NCBI GenBank assembly: GCA_045629005.1
Contig: JAZQQJ010000081.1
Coordinates: forward strand, 1 to 64,000
Origin: RGIG3528 sp045629005
GTDB lineage: Bacteria; Bacillota; Clostridia; Lachnospirales; Lachnospiraceae
Length of the DNA stretch: 64,000 nt
Direction: 5' to 3'
The position numbers and the translations under genes are program-made. Position 1 is the stretch's first letter. Each line of letters opens with the position of its first letter. The notes below the pieces were generated by a model. The model worked only from the letters and a program-made list of their open reading frames with translations. It was not told where the DNA came from and did no database searches. Shown here in pieces: positions 51,144-59,583 of this stretch.

Positions 51144-52637
51144 ATGATGAGATCATTGTATTCCGGTGTTTCCGGATTAAAAGTCCATCAGACAAGGATG
51201 GACGTAATCGGTAATAACATCGCCAATGTTAATACCGTGGGCTTCAAGTCGAGCTCGGTTACATTTTCGGATGTGCTCTACCAAACGACTTCACCGGCTA
51301 CCGGTCCCAATGCGGATACAGGTACGGCAGGTATCAATGCCAAGCAGATTGGTCTCGGTTCTTCCGTTAACGCAATCACAACGGCTATTGATATCAACGG
51401 TGGTTCTCAGAGAACAGATAATCCCTTCGATATAATGATCGAAGGTAATGGATTCTTTGTAGTAAATAACGGTTCAGGAAATCTTTTCACAAAAGCAGGT
51501 TCCTTTAAAATCGATGCGAACGGTACACTCTGTAATTCAGACGGTTACGCTGTAATGGGATGGCAGGTTGATCCCAACAATGCAAATGCTACCGTAGCAG
51601 ATACAGTATCACCGCTCAGAATTATGGCACCTGACAATCTTTACTCGGCACCTGAATGCACAGAAGCGGTTTATTTCTCAGGAAATATTGATTCTGCCGA
51701 TACAGCATTCGATTCTGAAACCGGTAAGCTTACAGCATTCTCTTTCTATGATGCACTCGGAAGAAGCTACACTGTAAACCTTAAGCTTACACAGGTTGAG
51801 GACGCCGACGGTGAGAAGATTGAAAACCAGTATATTGTTAATATTTTGAATATTGTCGATTCAAACGGCGAAAGCATTCTTTCAAAGTACGACGAGACAA
51901 CAAAAACTTATACCGCACGTGAAGGCATTAACTTCGGTTTCGGAGATACGGTTGTAGGTGATTATACAATTGATGAACTTACAGGTGATCTTGTAACAGA
52001 TTCAACATCATCACTTCCTTCACTTCTTCTCGGTTTCAGTGCAGCTACAGGTAAGTTCAGCTTTGTTACTACCGACAGCACAGCACCTACTGATCTTGAA
52101 ACAGCAAGCTACAATTCAGCAGCATTTGTTATTTCTACAGATGATGAAGAAGCAAATCCATTCGCAAAGCAGATTGACGTTGATTTTTCATCAATGACAA
52201 TGTTTGCACAGAGCGGTAATACAAACATTTCATATACAAAGGGTAATCTTGACGGTCTTAAAGCCGGACGTGCTTCCGGTAATATGACAGGATGCTCCAT
52301 TGACGATCAGGGCCTTATCTACGGCGTATATGACAATGGTACAACAAGACTTCTCGGCCAGGTTGTAGTTGCTGAATTTGCCAATGCTGCAGGTCTTGAA
52401 GCAGTTGGTGGCAGCCTTTTCGCAACAACACAGAACTCAGGTGAGTTTGACGGTATCGGCAAATCAATCAATGCAGCAGGCGGAAGCTTCTCTACAGGCG
52501 TTCTTGAAATGTCCAACGTTGACCTTGCAACGGAGTTCACCAATATGATTACTACGCAGCGTGGCTTCCAGGCCAACTCACGTATAATCACAACCTCAGA
52601 TACACTTCTTGAGGAGCTTATAAATCTTAAACGTTAA
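51144..52637 (+). CDS. flgE: Flagellar hook protein FlgE
   Basis: A 497-residue hook subunit. The N-terminus (MRSLYSGVSGLKVHQTRMDVIGN, NNIANVNTVGFKSS) and the C-terminus (LATEFTNMITTQRGFQANSRIITTSDTLLEEL) form the D0 coiled coil; the centre is a variable D1-D2 region. The ATG at 51144 lies nine bases after AGGAGG. The next ATG (51147) is also possible. It has its own Sigma28-like promoter. Confidence 0.95.
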   Translation: MMRSLYSGVSGLKVHQTRMDVIGNNIANVNTVGFKSSSVTFSDVLYQTTSPATGPNADTGTAGINAKQIGLGSSVNAITTAIDINGGSQRTDNPFDIMIEGNGFFVVNNGSGNLFTKAGSFKIDANGTLCNSDGYAVMGWQVDPNNANATVADTVSPLRIMAPDNLYSAPECTEAVYFSGNIDSADTAFDSETGKLTAFSFYDALGRSYTVNLKLTQVEDADGEKIENQYIVNILNIVDSNGESILSKYDETTKTYTAREGINFGFGDTVVGDYTIDELTGDLVTDSTSSLPSLLLGFSAATGKFSFVTTDSTAPTDLETASYNSAAFVISTDDEEANPFAKQIDVDFSSMTMFAQSGNTNISYTKGNLDGLKAGRASGNMTGCSIDDQGLIYGVYDNGTTRLLGQVVVAEFANAAGLEAVGGSLFATTQNSGEFDGIGKSINAAGGSFSTGVLEMSNVDLATEFTNMITTQRGFQANSRIITTSDTLLEELINLKR

Positions 52638-52643
52638 TAAATA

Positions 52644-52713
52644 ATAGCCTTAGACGGGCGGATTTGAACGGTTTTCAGGAGGAAACCGCGATAAACCGCC
52701 CGATTTTGGCTAT
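52644..52713 (+). ncRNA. Three-tier symmetric hairpin between flgE and flbD
   Basis: ATAGCC/GGCTAT (52644-52649, 52708-52713), CGGGCGG/CCGCCCG (52655-52661, 52696-52702) and CGGTTT/AAACCG (52669-52674, 52683-52688) nest with symmetric internal loops of 5+5 and 7+7 bases. The top extends by a G-T and a C-G pair to an AGGA tetraloop. The stem is very GC-rich for this genome. No T run follows, so it is not an ordinary terminator. I cannot assign it to a known RNA family. Confidence 0.65.
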
Positions 52714-52743
52714 ATAAAAATCAAATCAGGTTAGAGGAAAGTC

Positions 52744-52938
52744 ATGATTGAAGTAACAAAACTCAACGACAAAAAAATAACACTTAATTCAGATCTTATA
52801 GAAACGGTGGAAGAGGTTCCGGATACCTCCATTACACTTACAAACGGCAAGAAAATCATGGTAAAAGAGACAAGAAACGAAGTAAAAAACCTCGTTTTGC
52901 AATTTAAACGCGAAATTTTCGGGAATAACCCCTTATAA
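52744..52938 (+). CDS. flbD: Flagellar protein FlbD
   Basis: A 64-residue FlbD/SwrD-family protein (MIEVTKLNDKKITLNSDLIETVEEVPDTSI, then LTNGKKIMVKET). In B. subtilis SwrD increases motor power. It lies between flgE and motA, as in most Firmicutes, with an AGAGGAAA site before the ATG. Confidence 0.92.
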   Translation: MIEVTKLNDKKITLNSDLIETVEEVPDTSITLTNGKKIMVKETRNEVKNLVLQFKREIFGNNPL

Positions 52939-52992
52939 AATGATATCAAAACGCAATATATAGTATTTTTTCAAATTTTCTTTAATAATATC

Positions 52993-53021
52993 TTGTGGTT
53001 TTTTTTATAATTTAGTATAAT
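52993..53021 (+). promoter_or_regulatory. SigA-like promoter of motA
   Basis: TTGTGG (52993-52998), 17 bp and TATAAT (53016-53021), with a second TATAAT ten bases upstream. It would give motA a leader of about 50 bases. Confidence 0.55.
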
Positions 53022-53077
53022 AAATCGAACGTATCGGTGTTATGCCGTTATACTTTGGGAAAGGTATGGTATAAACT

Positions 53078-53881
53078 TTGGATTTAGCGTCATTAATTGG
53101 CCTTGCAGTAGCCATGATCTTCGTATTGGTTTCAATGTCATTGGGTGACAAAGGCGTTGCCGCTATCGGCGACTTCCTCGATCCACCTTCAGCCATGATT
53201 ACATTCGGTGGTGCATTCTGTGCAGTACTTGCAATGTGTGATGACATTAAGAGCTTTGTAGGCGGTCTTAAATCCTTTACACTTATTTTTAAGCCGGTTA
53301 ACTACAAAGAAGAAGACATAATAAAGCAGATCATTGATCTTTCTAACGTAGCACGTAAGGAAGGTCTTCTTGCGCTTGAAGAAGCAGCCAACAATTCAAT
53401 AGAAGACGAATTCATTAAGAAGGGTATTCTTCTCATCGTTGATGGTACCGATCCCGAATTTGTAAGAAGTATTCTCGAGACAGAACTTATGTGTATCGAA
53501 GACCGACACAAATCAAACATCGGCTTCTGGGACAGTCTCGGTGCGATGGGCCCTGCATGGGGAATGATCGGTACACTTATCGGTCTTATCAACATGCTTG
53601 GTAACCTCTCCGATATTTCAGCCGTAGGTCCTAACATGGCCATAGCCCTTATTACCACTTTCTATGGTTCAATGCTTGCAAACTGGGTTTGCACACCTAC
53701 ATCTTCAAAGCTTAAGAGCAACAGTGCCAAAGAAATTATGGCTAAAAATATTGTTGTTGAAGGTCTTCTCTCGATTCAGGCAGGTGAAAACCCCCGTATC
53801 ATCGAAGAGAAGCTTAAGTCCTTCATTTCACCTGAAAGACGTGCAGCTATGGGCTCAGCAGATGAGGGAGGCGGTGAGTAA
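53078..53881 (+). CDS. motA: Flagellar stator protein MotA
   Basis: A 267-residue proton- or sodium-channel stator subunit with four membrane segments. Typical segments include the N-terminal helix (DLASLIGLAVAMIFVLVSMSLG), the cytoplasmic loop contacting FliG, and TM3-4 (GPAWGMIGTLIGLINML, ALITTFYGSMLANWV). The start is a TTG at 53078; the nearby ATG at 53066 runs into a stop at once. AAAGG at 53060-53064 is about 13 bases before it. Confidence 0.95.
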   Translation: MDLASLIGLAVAMIFVLVSMSLGDKGVAAIGDFLDPPSAMITFGGAFCAVLAMCDDIKSFVGGLKSFTLIFKPVNYKEEDIIKQIIDLSNVARKEGLLALEEAANNSIEDEFIKKGILLIVDGTDPEFVRSILETELMCIEDRHKSNIGFWDSLGAMGPAWGMIGTLIGLINMLGNLSDISAVGPNMAIALITTFYGSMLANWVCTPTSSKLKSNSAKEIMAKNIVVEGLLSIQAGENPRIIEEKLKSFISPERRAAMGSADEGGGE

Positions 53882-53883
53882 GT

Positions 53884-55068
53884 TTGGCTAAGAAAAAAAA
53901 GGAAGAGGCGCCGCCGGCTGGAGCACCTGCCTGGATGGCAACTTTCTCGGACCTGATGAATCTCCTCCTTTGTTTCTTCGTTCTTTTGTTCTCAATGTCA
54001 TCTGTTGATGAAAGCAAAGCTGAAGCAATGATTAAGTCCATGGCCGACACCTTCTCCATTTTCCAGGGAGGCGGTGAGTCCTTTGAGGACGGAGTGCTTG
54101 TTTCGAGCGGTGCAACGCAGCTTTCAAATCTTGACGAATATTACACCACATCCGGTCAGACGGACGATGGTGACAGTATTGAAAATGTCAACAGTGAAAA
54201 GAACGGAGCGGGGCAAGACGGCAAAAAGGATAACATTCAGGAAAATCCCGGAGATCACATGAACACCGGTGACTCAAATAAGAATCCCGGTCAGAACCCC
54301 GGTGATGAGCAGAATCCGCAGGCCGGAGACGATTCCGATAAAAAGGCCGGTGACGGTACTAAAGACGATACTCAGACCGGAGAGAACCAGGACAAAGATA
54401 AAAACAACGGTGATATCGGCGAACAGACCGGTCAGGATGACATAGATAAGTCTTCAGAAGGCGGTCATGACGAGCAGAATCCCGAAGGCTCCGGTGACAA
54501 TAACGATCATAAAAACGCTGCAATCGATGATATAGACATTGAAGAAATCAAGAAGCTTGCAGCAGCTGCGGACCTTACCGAAAATAAAGAACAGTCAGGC
54601 CTCATTTATGAAGAGGTTGTAGGTCTCGCTGAAAAGTTCAATATCAGCGATTACATCGACATTGCTATTGATGCTGACAGTTATCAATATGTTTCAATTC
54701 AGATAAACGGAACAGTATTGTTTGATTCCGGCAAGGATATCATTAAAGATGATGCGAAAGCAATTCTTTCAAAGCTTGGTGATGTTCTTAAACAGTATAG
54801 GGACTACAAAATCGAAGTTATCGGTCATACGGATAATGTTCCGAACGGCAAGAACTCCGATTATCCCACAAATGAGCTGCTTTCCTCTGCAAGAGCTATT
54901 TCCGTTGCTACATTCCTTGCAGAAAATAAGGGCATAGGCTGGGACAATATTTACTTTGCAGGACGTGGAGAACACGAGCCCATTGCTGATAATTCCACAG
55001 CCGAAGGCCGCAGGCTCAACAGAAGAGTAGAGATTCGTCTTTACAACAAAAAGAATTCCGATAATTAA
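53884..55068 (+). CDS. motB: Flagellar stator protein MotB with long acidic insertion
   Basis: A 394-residue stator subunit (about 250-300 is usual). Residues 19-42 form the membrane helix with the ion-binding Asp23 in FSDLMNLLLCFFVLLF. From about 75 to 215 lies a Gly/Asp/Asn/Gln/Pro-rich, acidic and probably disordered insertion. Beyond it the OmpA/MotB peptidoglycan-binding domain has FDSGKDIIKDDAKAIL and EVIGHTDNVP. The start is a TTG at 53884, after GGGAGGCGGTGA in the end of motA. Confidence 0.93.
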   Translation: MAKKKKEEAPPAGAPAWMATFSDLMNLLLCFFVLLFSMSSVDESKAEAMIKSMADTFSIFQGGGESFEDGVLVSSGATQLSNLDEYYTTSGQTDDGDSIENVNSEKNGAGQDGKKDNIQENPGDHMNTGDSNKNPGQNPGDEQNPQAGDDSDKKAGDGTKDDTQTGENQDKDKNNGDIGEQTGQDDIDKSSEGGHDEQNPEGSGDNNDHKNAAIDDIDIEEIKKLAAAADLTENKEQSGLIYEEVVGLAEKFNISDYIDIAIDADSYQYVSIQINGTVLFDSGKDIIKDDAKAILSKLGDVLKQYRDYKIEVIGHTDNVPNGKNSDYPTNELLSSARAISVATFLAENKGIGWDNIYFAGRGEHEPIADNSTAEGRRLNRRVEIRLYNKKNSDN

Positions 55069-55078
55069 CGGAGGGCTT

Positions 55079-55597
55079 ATGAAGAAAAATATACTTGCAA
55101 TTGCAATACTTGCAGCAGTGCTTGCAGACATCATTCTTACTGCGGTAATGCTTATCTCGGTTGTTCCCGCTGCTAAGCAAAATGCTGCTCTTGTTACCAA
55201 AATCTGTCAGGTTATTGACTTAGAGCTCGAGAATCCTGATGCTGCAGACTACAAGGAAGTTCCTCTTAAAGCAAGAGTTCCTAAGACAATCGGCGAAAAT
55301 ATCACAATCAATCTTAGAAGAGCTGAGGGCGATACAAAGGATTCCTTCTGTGTTCTGAATGAATTCACAATCGTTTTCAACAATGAGTCTGAAGCTTTTA
55401 AGGACACAGAGCCTACAATTGACAATCAGAAGACAGTTCTTAACAACTATGTTGTTTCGAAGATCAGTCAATATACAAAACAGGATCTTATTGAGCATAA
55501 AGCAGACATTGAAAAAGAAGTTCTTTCATACTGCCGTACATACTTTGGTTCTCAGGACCTTGTTGTAGAAGTTGTTCTTTCATTCATGGTATCATAA
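55079..55597 (+). CDS. fliL: Flagellar basal body-associated protein FliL
   Basis: A 172-residue protein with one N-terminal membrane segment (ILAIAILAAVLADIILTAVMLISVV) and an extracellular domain (ITINLRRAEG..., TKQDLIEHKADIEKEVLSYC). Such proteins surround the stator and stiffen the motor. The sequence is divergent from model FliL but position between motB and fliM supports it. Confidence 0.85.
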   Translation: MKKNILAIAILAAVLADIILTAVMLISVVPAAKQNAALVTKICQVIDLELENPDAADYKEVPLKARVPKTIGENITINLRRAEGDTKDSFCVLNEFTIVFNNESEAFKDTEPTIDNQKTVLNNYVVSKISQYTKQDLIEHKADIEKEVLSYCRTYFGSQDLVVEVVLSFMVS

Positions 55598-55622
55598 ATA
55601 ATTTCAGTAAAGGAAAGTCGGT

Positions 55623-56603
55623 ATGGGAGACGTATTATCCCAAAAAGAAATAGATGACCTGTTGAAGGCGTTTTCGACAGGTGAGCTTGATGCTGAAGAG
55701 CTTAAGGAGAATAATGAAGTCGTTGTTAAAAACTACGATTTCTCCCGTCCTTCAAAGTTCTCGAGAGAGCATCTCCGTACGCTTGAAATCATTTTCGAGC
55801 ATTTCGGACGTCTTCTCTCAACGCATTTCCCGGCTTACCTTCGTGCCAACACGCAGCTTGAAGTAATCAACTCCGAAGCAATTATTTATGCAGAGTTTAC
55901 GAATGCTCTTTCAAACCCTGTACTTCTCGGAATGATTGATCTTACACCTCTTGACGGAAATATCATTATTGAACTTTCCGACAATATCGGTTTTGCTATT
56001 GTTGACAGAATGCTTGGTGGAGCAGGTCTTCCCCTTGATAAATCAAGAAACTTTACCGAAATTGAACAGACAATTCTTGAACGTATTTTCGTAATGATTA
56101 CAAATCAGCTCTCAGAGCCTTGGAATAACGTTGTTGAGCTCGAGCCTCACTTTACAAGAATTGAAACCAACTCACAGTTTGCACAGTTCATTTCTCCTAA
56201 CGAAACAGTTGCTCTCATAACAATGAGCATTAAAATCGGTAACGTTGAAGGTATGATGAACATATGTATTCCTTATGCTGTTGTTGAGCCGGTTATCGAT
56301 AAATTGAATACAAAATACTGGTATTCAACACTTCAGGAAAAGGATGACACTTCTTACAGAGAGTTTATAGAGGTTGCAATCCAAAGAGCGAAGATTCCGA
56401 TTCGTACGGTTCTCGGTAAGAGCGTAATTTCCGTTAACGATTACATCAATATGGCAAAAGGCGACATAATCAGGCTTGATAAAAAAGTCAACGAAGAGCT
56501 TGATATTTATGTCGGAAACATTTATAAATTTACAGGGATGCCGGGTGAATCCTCGGATTCCTATGCAGTTAAGATTTCTACAGTAATCAGAGAGGAGCAG
56601 TAG
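55623..56603 (+). CDS. fliM: Flagellar motor switch protein FliM
   Basis: A 326-residue C-ring protein. The N-terminal LSQKEIDDLL (5-14) is the CheY-P docking peptide; the middle CheC-like domain (LRTLEIIFEHFGRLLSTHFPAYLR...) and the C-terminal SpoA domain follow. It ends one base before fliY. Confidence 0.96.
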   Translation: MGDVLSQKEIDDLLKAFSTGELDAEELKENNEVVVKNYDFSRPSKFSREHLRTLEIIFEHFGRLLSTHFPAYLRANTQLEVINSEAIIYAEFTNALSNPVLLGMIDLTPLDGNIIIELSDNIGFAIVDRMLGGAGLPLDKSRNFTEIEQTILERIFVMITNQLSEPWNNVVELEPHFTRIETNSQFAQFISPNETVALITMSIKIGNVEGMMNICIPYAVVEPVIDKLNTKYWYSTLQEKDDTSYREFIEVAIQRAKIPIRTVLGKSVISVNDYINMAKGDIIRLDKKVNEELDIYVGNIYKFTGMPGESSDSYAVKISTVIREEQ

Positions 56604-56604
56604 T

Positions 56605-57795
56605 ATGGATGGTTTATTATCCCAGGAAGAAATAAATGCATTATTTAATACTTCCGATGACGAAACCGATGATAACGAAAACTCTTCATCAGCAGGTGGT
56701 ACACAACAGCTCAGTGCGGATGAAAAGGACGCTATCGGTGAAATCTCCAACATAAGCATGGGCTCCTCGGCTACAACGCTTGCAGCTCTTGTTAATCAAA
56801 AGGTTGATATTTCAACTCCTACCGTTAATATTCTTACATGGGACCAGCTTGTAGCAAAGTATGACAAGCCTTGTATTTTCATTCAGATTCTTTACAAAGA
56901 AGGCCTTGATGGCAACAATATCCTCATTCTTAAAGAACAGGATGTTAAGATTATTGCAGACCTTATGATGGGCGGAGATGGTTCCAATACCGACGGAGAC
57001 CTTTCAGATCTTCATTTAAGCGCAATTAGTGAAGCCATGAACCAGATGATGGGGTCTGCTTCAACATCAATTTCGTCCATGATTGAAACAAAGGTAGATA
57101 TTACGCCTCCGTCCGCAAATGTTGTTGATATGGCGTCCATCAAGGATGGTTCGGAAATTTCTGATTTCCTTAAAGGTGAATTCTGTCAGGTTGCTTTCAG
57201 AATGACTATTGGTGATCTTGTAGACAGTACACTTATGCAGCTTTACCCTGTACAGTTTGCAAAAGACCTCTATAAGAAGTTTACAGGAGGGGAAGAACCT
57301 GCAAAAGAAGAGCCTGCACCTGAACCGGCTCCCGCACCTGCACCCGCATCGGCGCCTGCACCTGCACCCGCTCCTTCTGCTCCGGATGCAGCCATGATGA
57401 ATCCCGGCATGATGAATCCTGCTATGATGAATCCTGCAATGATGAATCCGGGCATGATGAATCCCGCAATGATGCCGCAGATGATGCCCCAGCAGCCTGA
57501 AGCTAATGTTTACGCTGCTCAGTTCCAGCCTTTTGTTCAGGCGCAGAGTCCGCTTCTTCAGACAGAAAACATAGACCTTCTTCTTGATGTTCCGTTGGAG
57601 GTTTCGGTAGAGCTTGGACGTACAAGCAAATCCATTAAAGAAATTCTCGATTTCGCACCCGGAACAGTAGTTGAGCTTAACCGAATTGCTGGTGATCCCA
57701 TCGATGTACTTGTTAACGGAAAGTTCGTTGCAAAGGGTGAAGTTGTAGTTATCGGAGAGTCATTTGGTATTAGAATTTCAGATGTAATAAAGTAA
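56605..57795 (+). CDS. fliY: Flagellar motor switch phosphatase FliY
   Basis: A 396-residue FliY/FliN protein. An N-terminal LLSQEEINALF peptide resembles the CheY-binding site of FliM. A CheC-like phosphatase domain follows with two E-x-x-N motifs (GEISNIS near 48 and SEAMNQM near 143). A long Pro/Ala then Met/Asn/Pro-rich linker (about 232-310) joins it to a C-terminal FliN SpoA domain (DVPLEVSVELGRTSKSIKEIL). It would both form the C ring and dephosphorylate CheY-P. Confidence 0.93.
   Translation: MDGLLSQEEINALFNTSDDETDDNENSSSAGGTQQLSADEKDAIGEISNISMGSSATTLAALVNQKVDISTPTVNILTWDQLVAKYDKPCIFIQILYKEGLDGNNILILKEQDVKIIADLMMGGDGSNTDGDLSDLHLSAISEAMNQMMGSASTSISSMIETKVDITPPSANVVDMASIKDGSEISDFLKGEFCQVAFRMTIGDLVDSTLMQLYPVQFAKDLYKKFTGGEEPAKEEPAPEPAPAPAPASAPAPAPAPSAPDAAMMNPGMMNPAMMNPAMMNPGMMNPAMMPQMMPQQPEANVYAAQFQPFVQAQSPLLQTENIDLLLDVPLEVSVELGRTSKSIKEILDFAPGTVVELNRIAGDPIDVLVNGKFVAKGEVVVIGESFGIRISDVIK
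57394..57468 (+). repeat. Five 15-bp tandem repeats in fliY
   Basis: Five consecutive 15-base units encode Met-Met-Asn-Pro-Gly/Ala inside the linker, following a Pro-Ala repeat encoded at about 57310-57380. Confidence 0.9.
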
Positions 57796-57849
57796 TACAT
57801 TAAATAGTATCTAAAATACCAAAAATTGATTAAATAACTCTTAAGTGCA

Positions 57850-57878
57850 TTGTTATTTATACATTGAATTGGTATAAT
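57850..57878 (+). promoter_or_regulatory. SigA-like promoter of cheY
   Basis: TTGTTA (57850-57855), 17 bp and a perfect TATAAT (57873-57878), in a 127-base gap after fliY. It can drive cheY and the export-gate genes downstream. Confidence 0.7.
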
Positions 57879-57922
57879 CACACTACGAAAGTATTACTAT
57901 TACATAAGACAGGAGAGTAGTT

Positions 57923-58285
57923 ATGGCAAAGAGTATTTTGATTTGTGACGATGCAGCTTTCATGAGAATGATGATTAAGGACATTCTTACAAAGAATGGT
58001 TATGACATTGCAGGTGAAGCTGAAAACGGTGCGATCGCAGTCGATAAGTATTCAGAAACTAAACCCGATCTTGTAATGATGGATATTACAATGCCTGAGC
58101 TCGATGGTATCGGTGCTCTTAAGGCAATCCGCGCTAAAGACAGCGGTGCTAATATCATCATGTGCTCAGCTATGGGCCAGCAGGCAATGGTTATTGAGTC
58201 TATTCAGGCAGGCGCCAAGGACTTTATCGTTAAGCCTTTCCAGGCTGACCGTGTACTTGAGGCTGTTAGAAAAGTAATCGGCTAA
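57923..58285 (+). CDS. cheY: Chemotaxis response regulator CheY
   Basis: A 120-residue single receiver domain. Asp9/Asp10 bind magnesium, Asp54 in MMDITMP is the phosphorylation site, Ser82 and Lys104 (VKPF) complete the switch. CheY-P binds the FliM/FliY N-terminal peptides encoded just upstream. No cheA is in the window. Confidence 0.96.
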   Translation: MAKSILICDDAAFMRMMIKDILTKNGYDIAGEAENGAIAVDKYSETKPDLVMMDITMPELDGIGALKAIRAKDSGANIIMCSAMGQQAMVIESIQAGAKDFIVKPFQADRVLEAVRKVIG

Positions 58286-58287
58286 AT

Positions 58288-58725
58288 ATGTTTATGATAT
58301 ATCTTTCAGCAACAGGGCTCCCCAATGTTAAAAGCACAGGTGAGAGCCTTCTGGAGCTGCTTGGTGTAATCGTAATCTTTATCGTTGTTCTCGTTGCATG
58401 CTACCTAACCACAAAGTTTATTGCAGGAAAGCAGCTCAAACAGAAAAGCAGCGGAAACATTCAATTGATAGAGACTTATTCGATTGCGCAGAACAGGTGC
58501 CTTCAGTTGTTGAGGATTGGAAAGAAGTATGTTGTCATCAGTGTTACAAAAGACAACGTTAGTCTTCTTGCCGAGCTTTCTGAGGATGAGCTTGTTTTGG
58601 TAGAAAACGGTAATGCTCAGTCGCAGGTGTCTTTTAAAGATGTCCTCAGCAGAATGCTTAAGAAGGATGATGCTTCCTTAAACGGAGCACCGGGCACTTC
58701 AGAAAATAATAACGAAATAAAGTAA
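58288..58725 (+). CDS. fliO: Flagellar export protein FliO (FliZ)
   Basis: A 145-residue protein with a membrane segment near residues 15-40 (LLELLGVIVIFIVVLVACYLTT) and a cytoplasmic beta-rich domain (NIQLIETYSIAQNRCLQLLRIG). FliO helps assemble the FliP pore. It begins two bases after cheY and lies before fliP. Confidence 0.88.
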   Translation: MFMIYLSATGLPNVKSTGESLLELLGVIVIFIVVLVACYLTTKFIAGKQLKQKSSGNIQLIETYSIAQNRCLQLLRIGKKYVVISVTKDNVSLLAELSEDELVLVENGNAQSQVSFKDVLSRMLKKDDASLNGAPGTSENNNEIK

Positions 58726-58745
58726 CAAATTAAGGTTAATTCAGC

Positions 58746-59582
58746 ATGTCACAGAACAGGAAAAATTACAAAAAGCTCATTTTTTTTGTAACGATGGTTA
58801 TAGTGCTTGCGTTAACCTCTATTTGTTTTTCAAAAACAAACAATGTCTATGCTACCGAAGATACCAAAGAGAACAGCAGTAGCTTTTCTCTGCAGGGAAA
58901 TATAGGTGACATGGACATTTCTTTGTCTTCAGGAGCAGATGATTCCGGTAACGGTCTATCATCAACGCTTCGTATTCTTGGTATTTTAACAATCATCTCA
59001 CTTGCTCCTTCCATTCTCATTATGGTTACGAGCTTCATGAGAATTCTTATTGTTCTTCATTTCGTGCGTTCGGCACTCGGTATGCAGACTACGCCTCCAA
59101 ATCAGGTTCTCATAGGACTTTCTCTGTTCCTTACCTTTTTCATTATGGAGCCTGTGTTTGCCCAGATTAATCAGAACGCAATTCAACCTCTCGAAAACAA
59201 TCAAATTACATATGAACAGGCAATAGAAGAGGGAATAGAACCGATAAGAGAGTTTATGTTCTCACAGATTCGAAACGAATCAGACCTGACTTTGTTCTGC
59301 AAGATCGCGGAAATAGACACAGTGGAAACACTTGATGACATTCCGACATATGTCCTTATTCCGGCATTCATCATTTCAGAGCTTAGAATAGCTTTTTATA
59401 TAGGCTTTATTATATATTTGCCTTTTATAGTCATTGATATGGTCGTCTCGTCGACGCTTATGTCAATGGGTATGATGATGTTGCCTCCTACAACTATTTC
59501 AACACCGTTTAAGATTCTTCTTTTCGTTATTGTTGATGGTTGGGGTCTTGTTATTGAACAGTTGGTTATGACGTTTAGATGA
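58746..59582 (+). CDS. fliP: Flagellar export gate protein FliP
   Basis: A 278-residue gate protein with a cleavable-looking signal (FFVTMVIVLALTSICFS) and the conserved ILGILTIISLAPSILIMVTSF, LRIAFYIGFIIYLPFIVIDMVVSSTLMSMGMMMLPP segments. Five copies form the core pore with FliR and FliQ. It ends one base before the fliR start. Confidence 0.97.
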   Translation: MSQNRKNYKKLIFFVTMVIVLALTSICFSKTNNVYATEDTKENSSSFSLQGNIGDMDISLSSGADDSGNGLSSTLRILGILTIISLAPSILIMVTSFMRILIVLHFVRSALGMQTTPPNQVLIGLSLFLTFFIMEPVFAQINQNAIQPLENNQITYEQAIEEGIEPIREFMFSQIRNESDLTLFCKIAEIDTVETLDDIPTYVLIPAFIISELRIAFYIGFIIYLPFIVIDMVVSSTLMSMGMMMLPPTTISTPFKILLFVIVDGWGLVIEQLVMTFR

Positions 59583-59583
59583 T

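Noticed and set aside
52644..52713. c-di-GMP riboswitch (GEMM) near flbD
   Set aside because: The fold is a single three-tier hairpin without the conserved GEMM sequences.
53021..53051. Second Sigma28-like site before motA (TAAA ... GCCGTTAT)
   Set aside because: The spacer is 19 bp and the -10 deviates (GCCGTTAT); the SigA-like site at 52993 is better.
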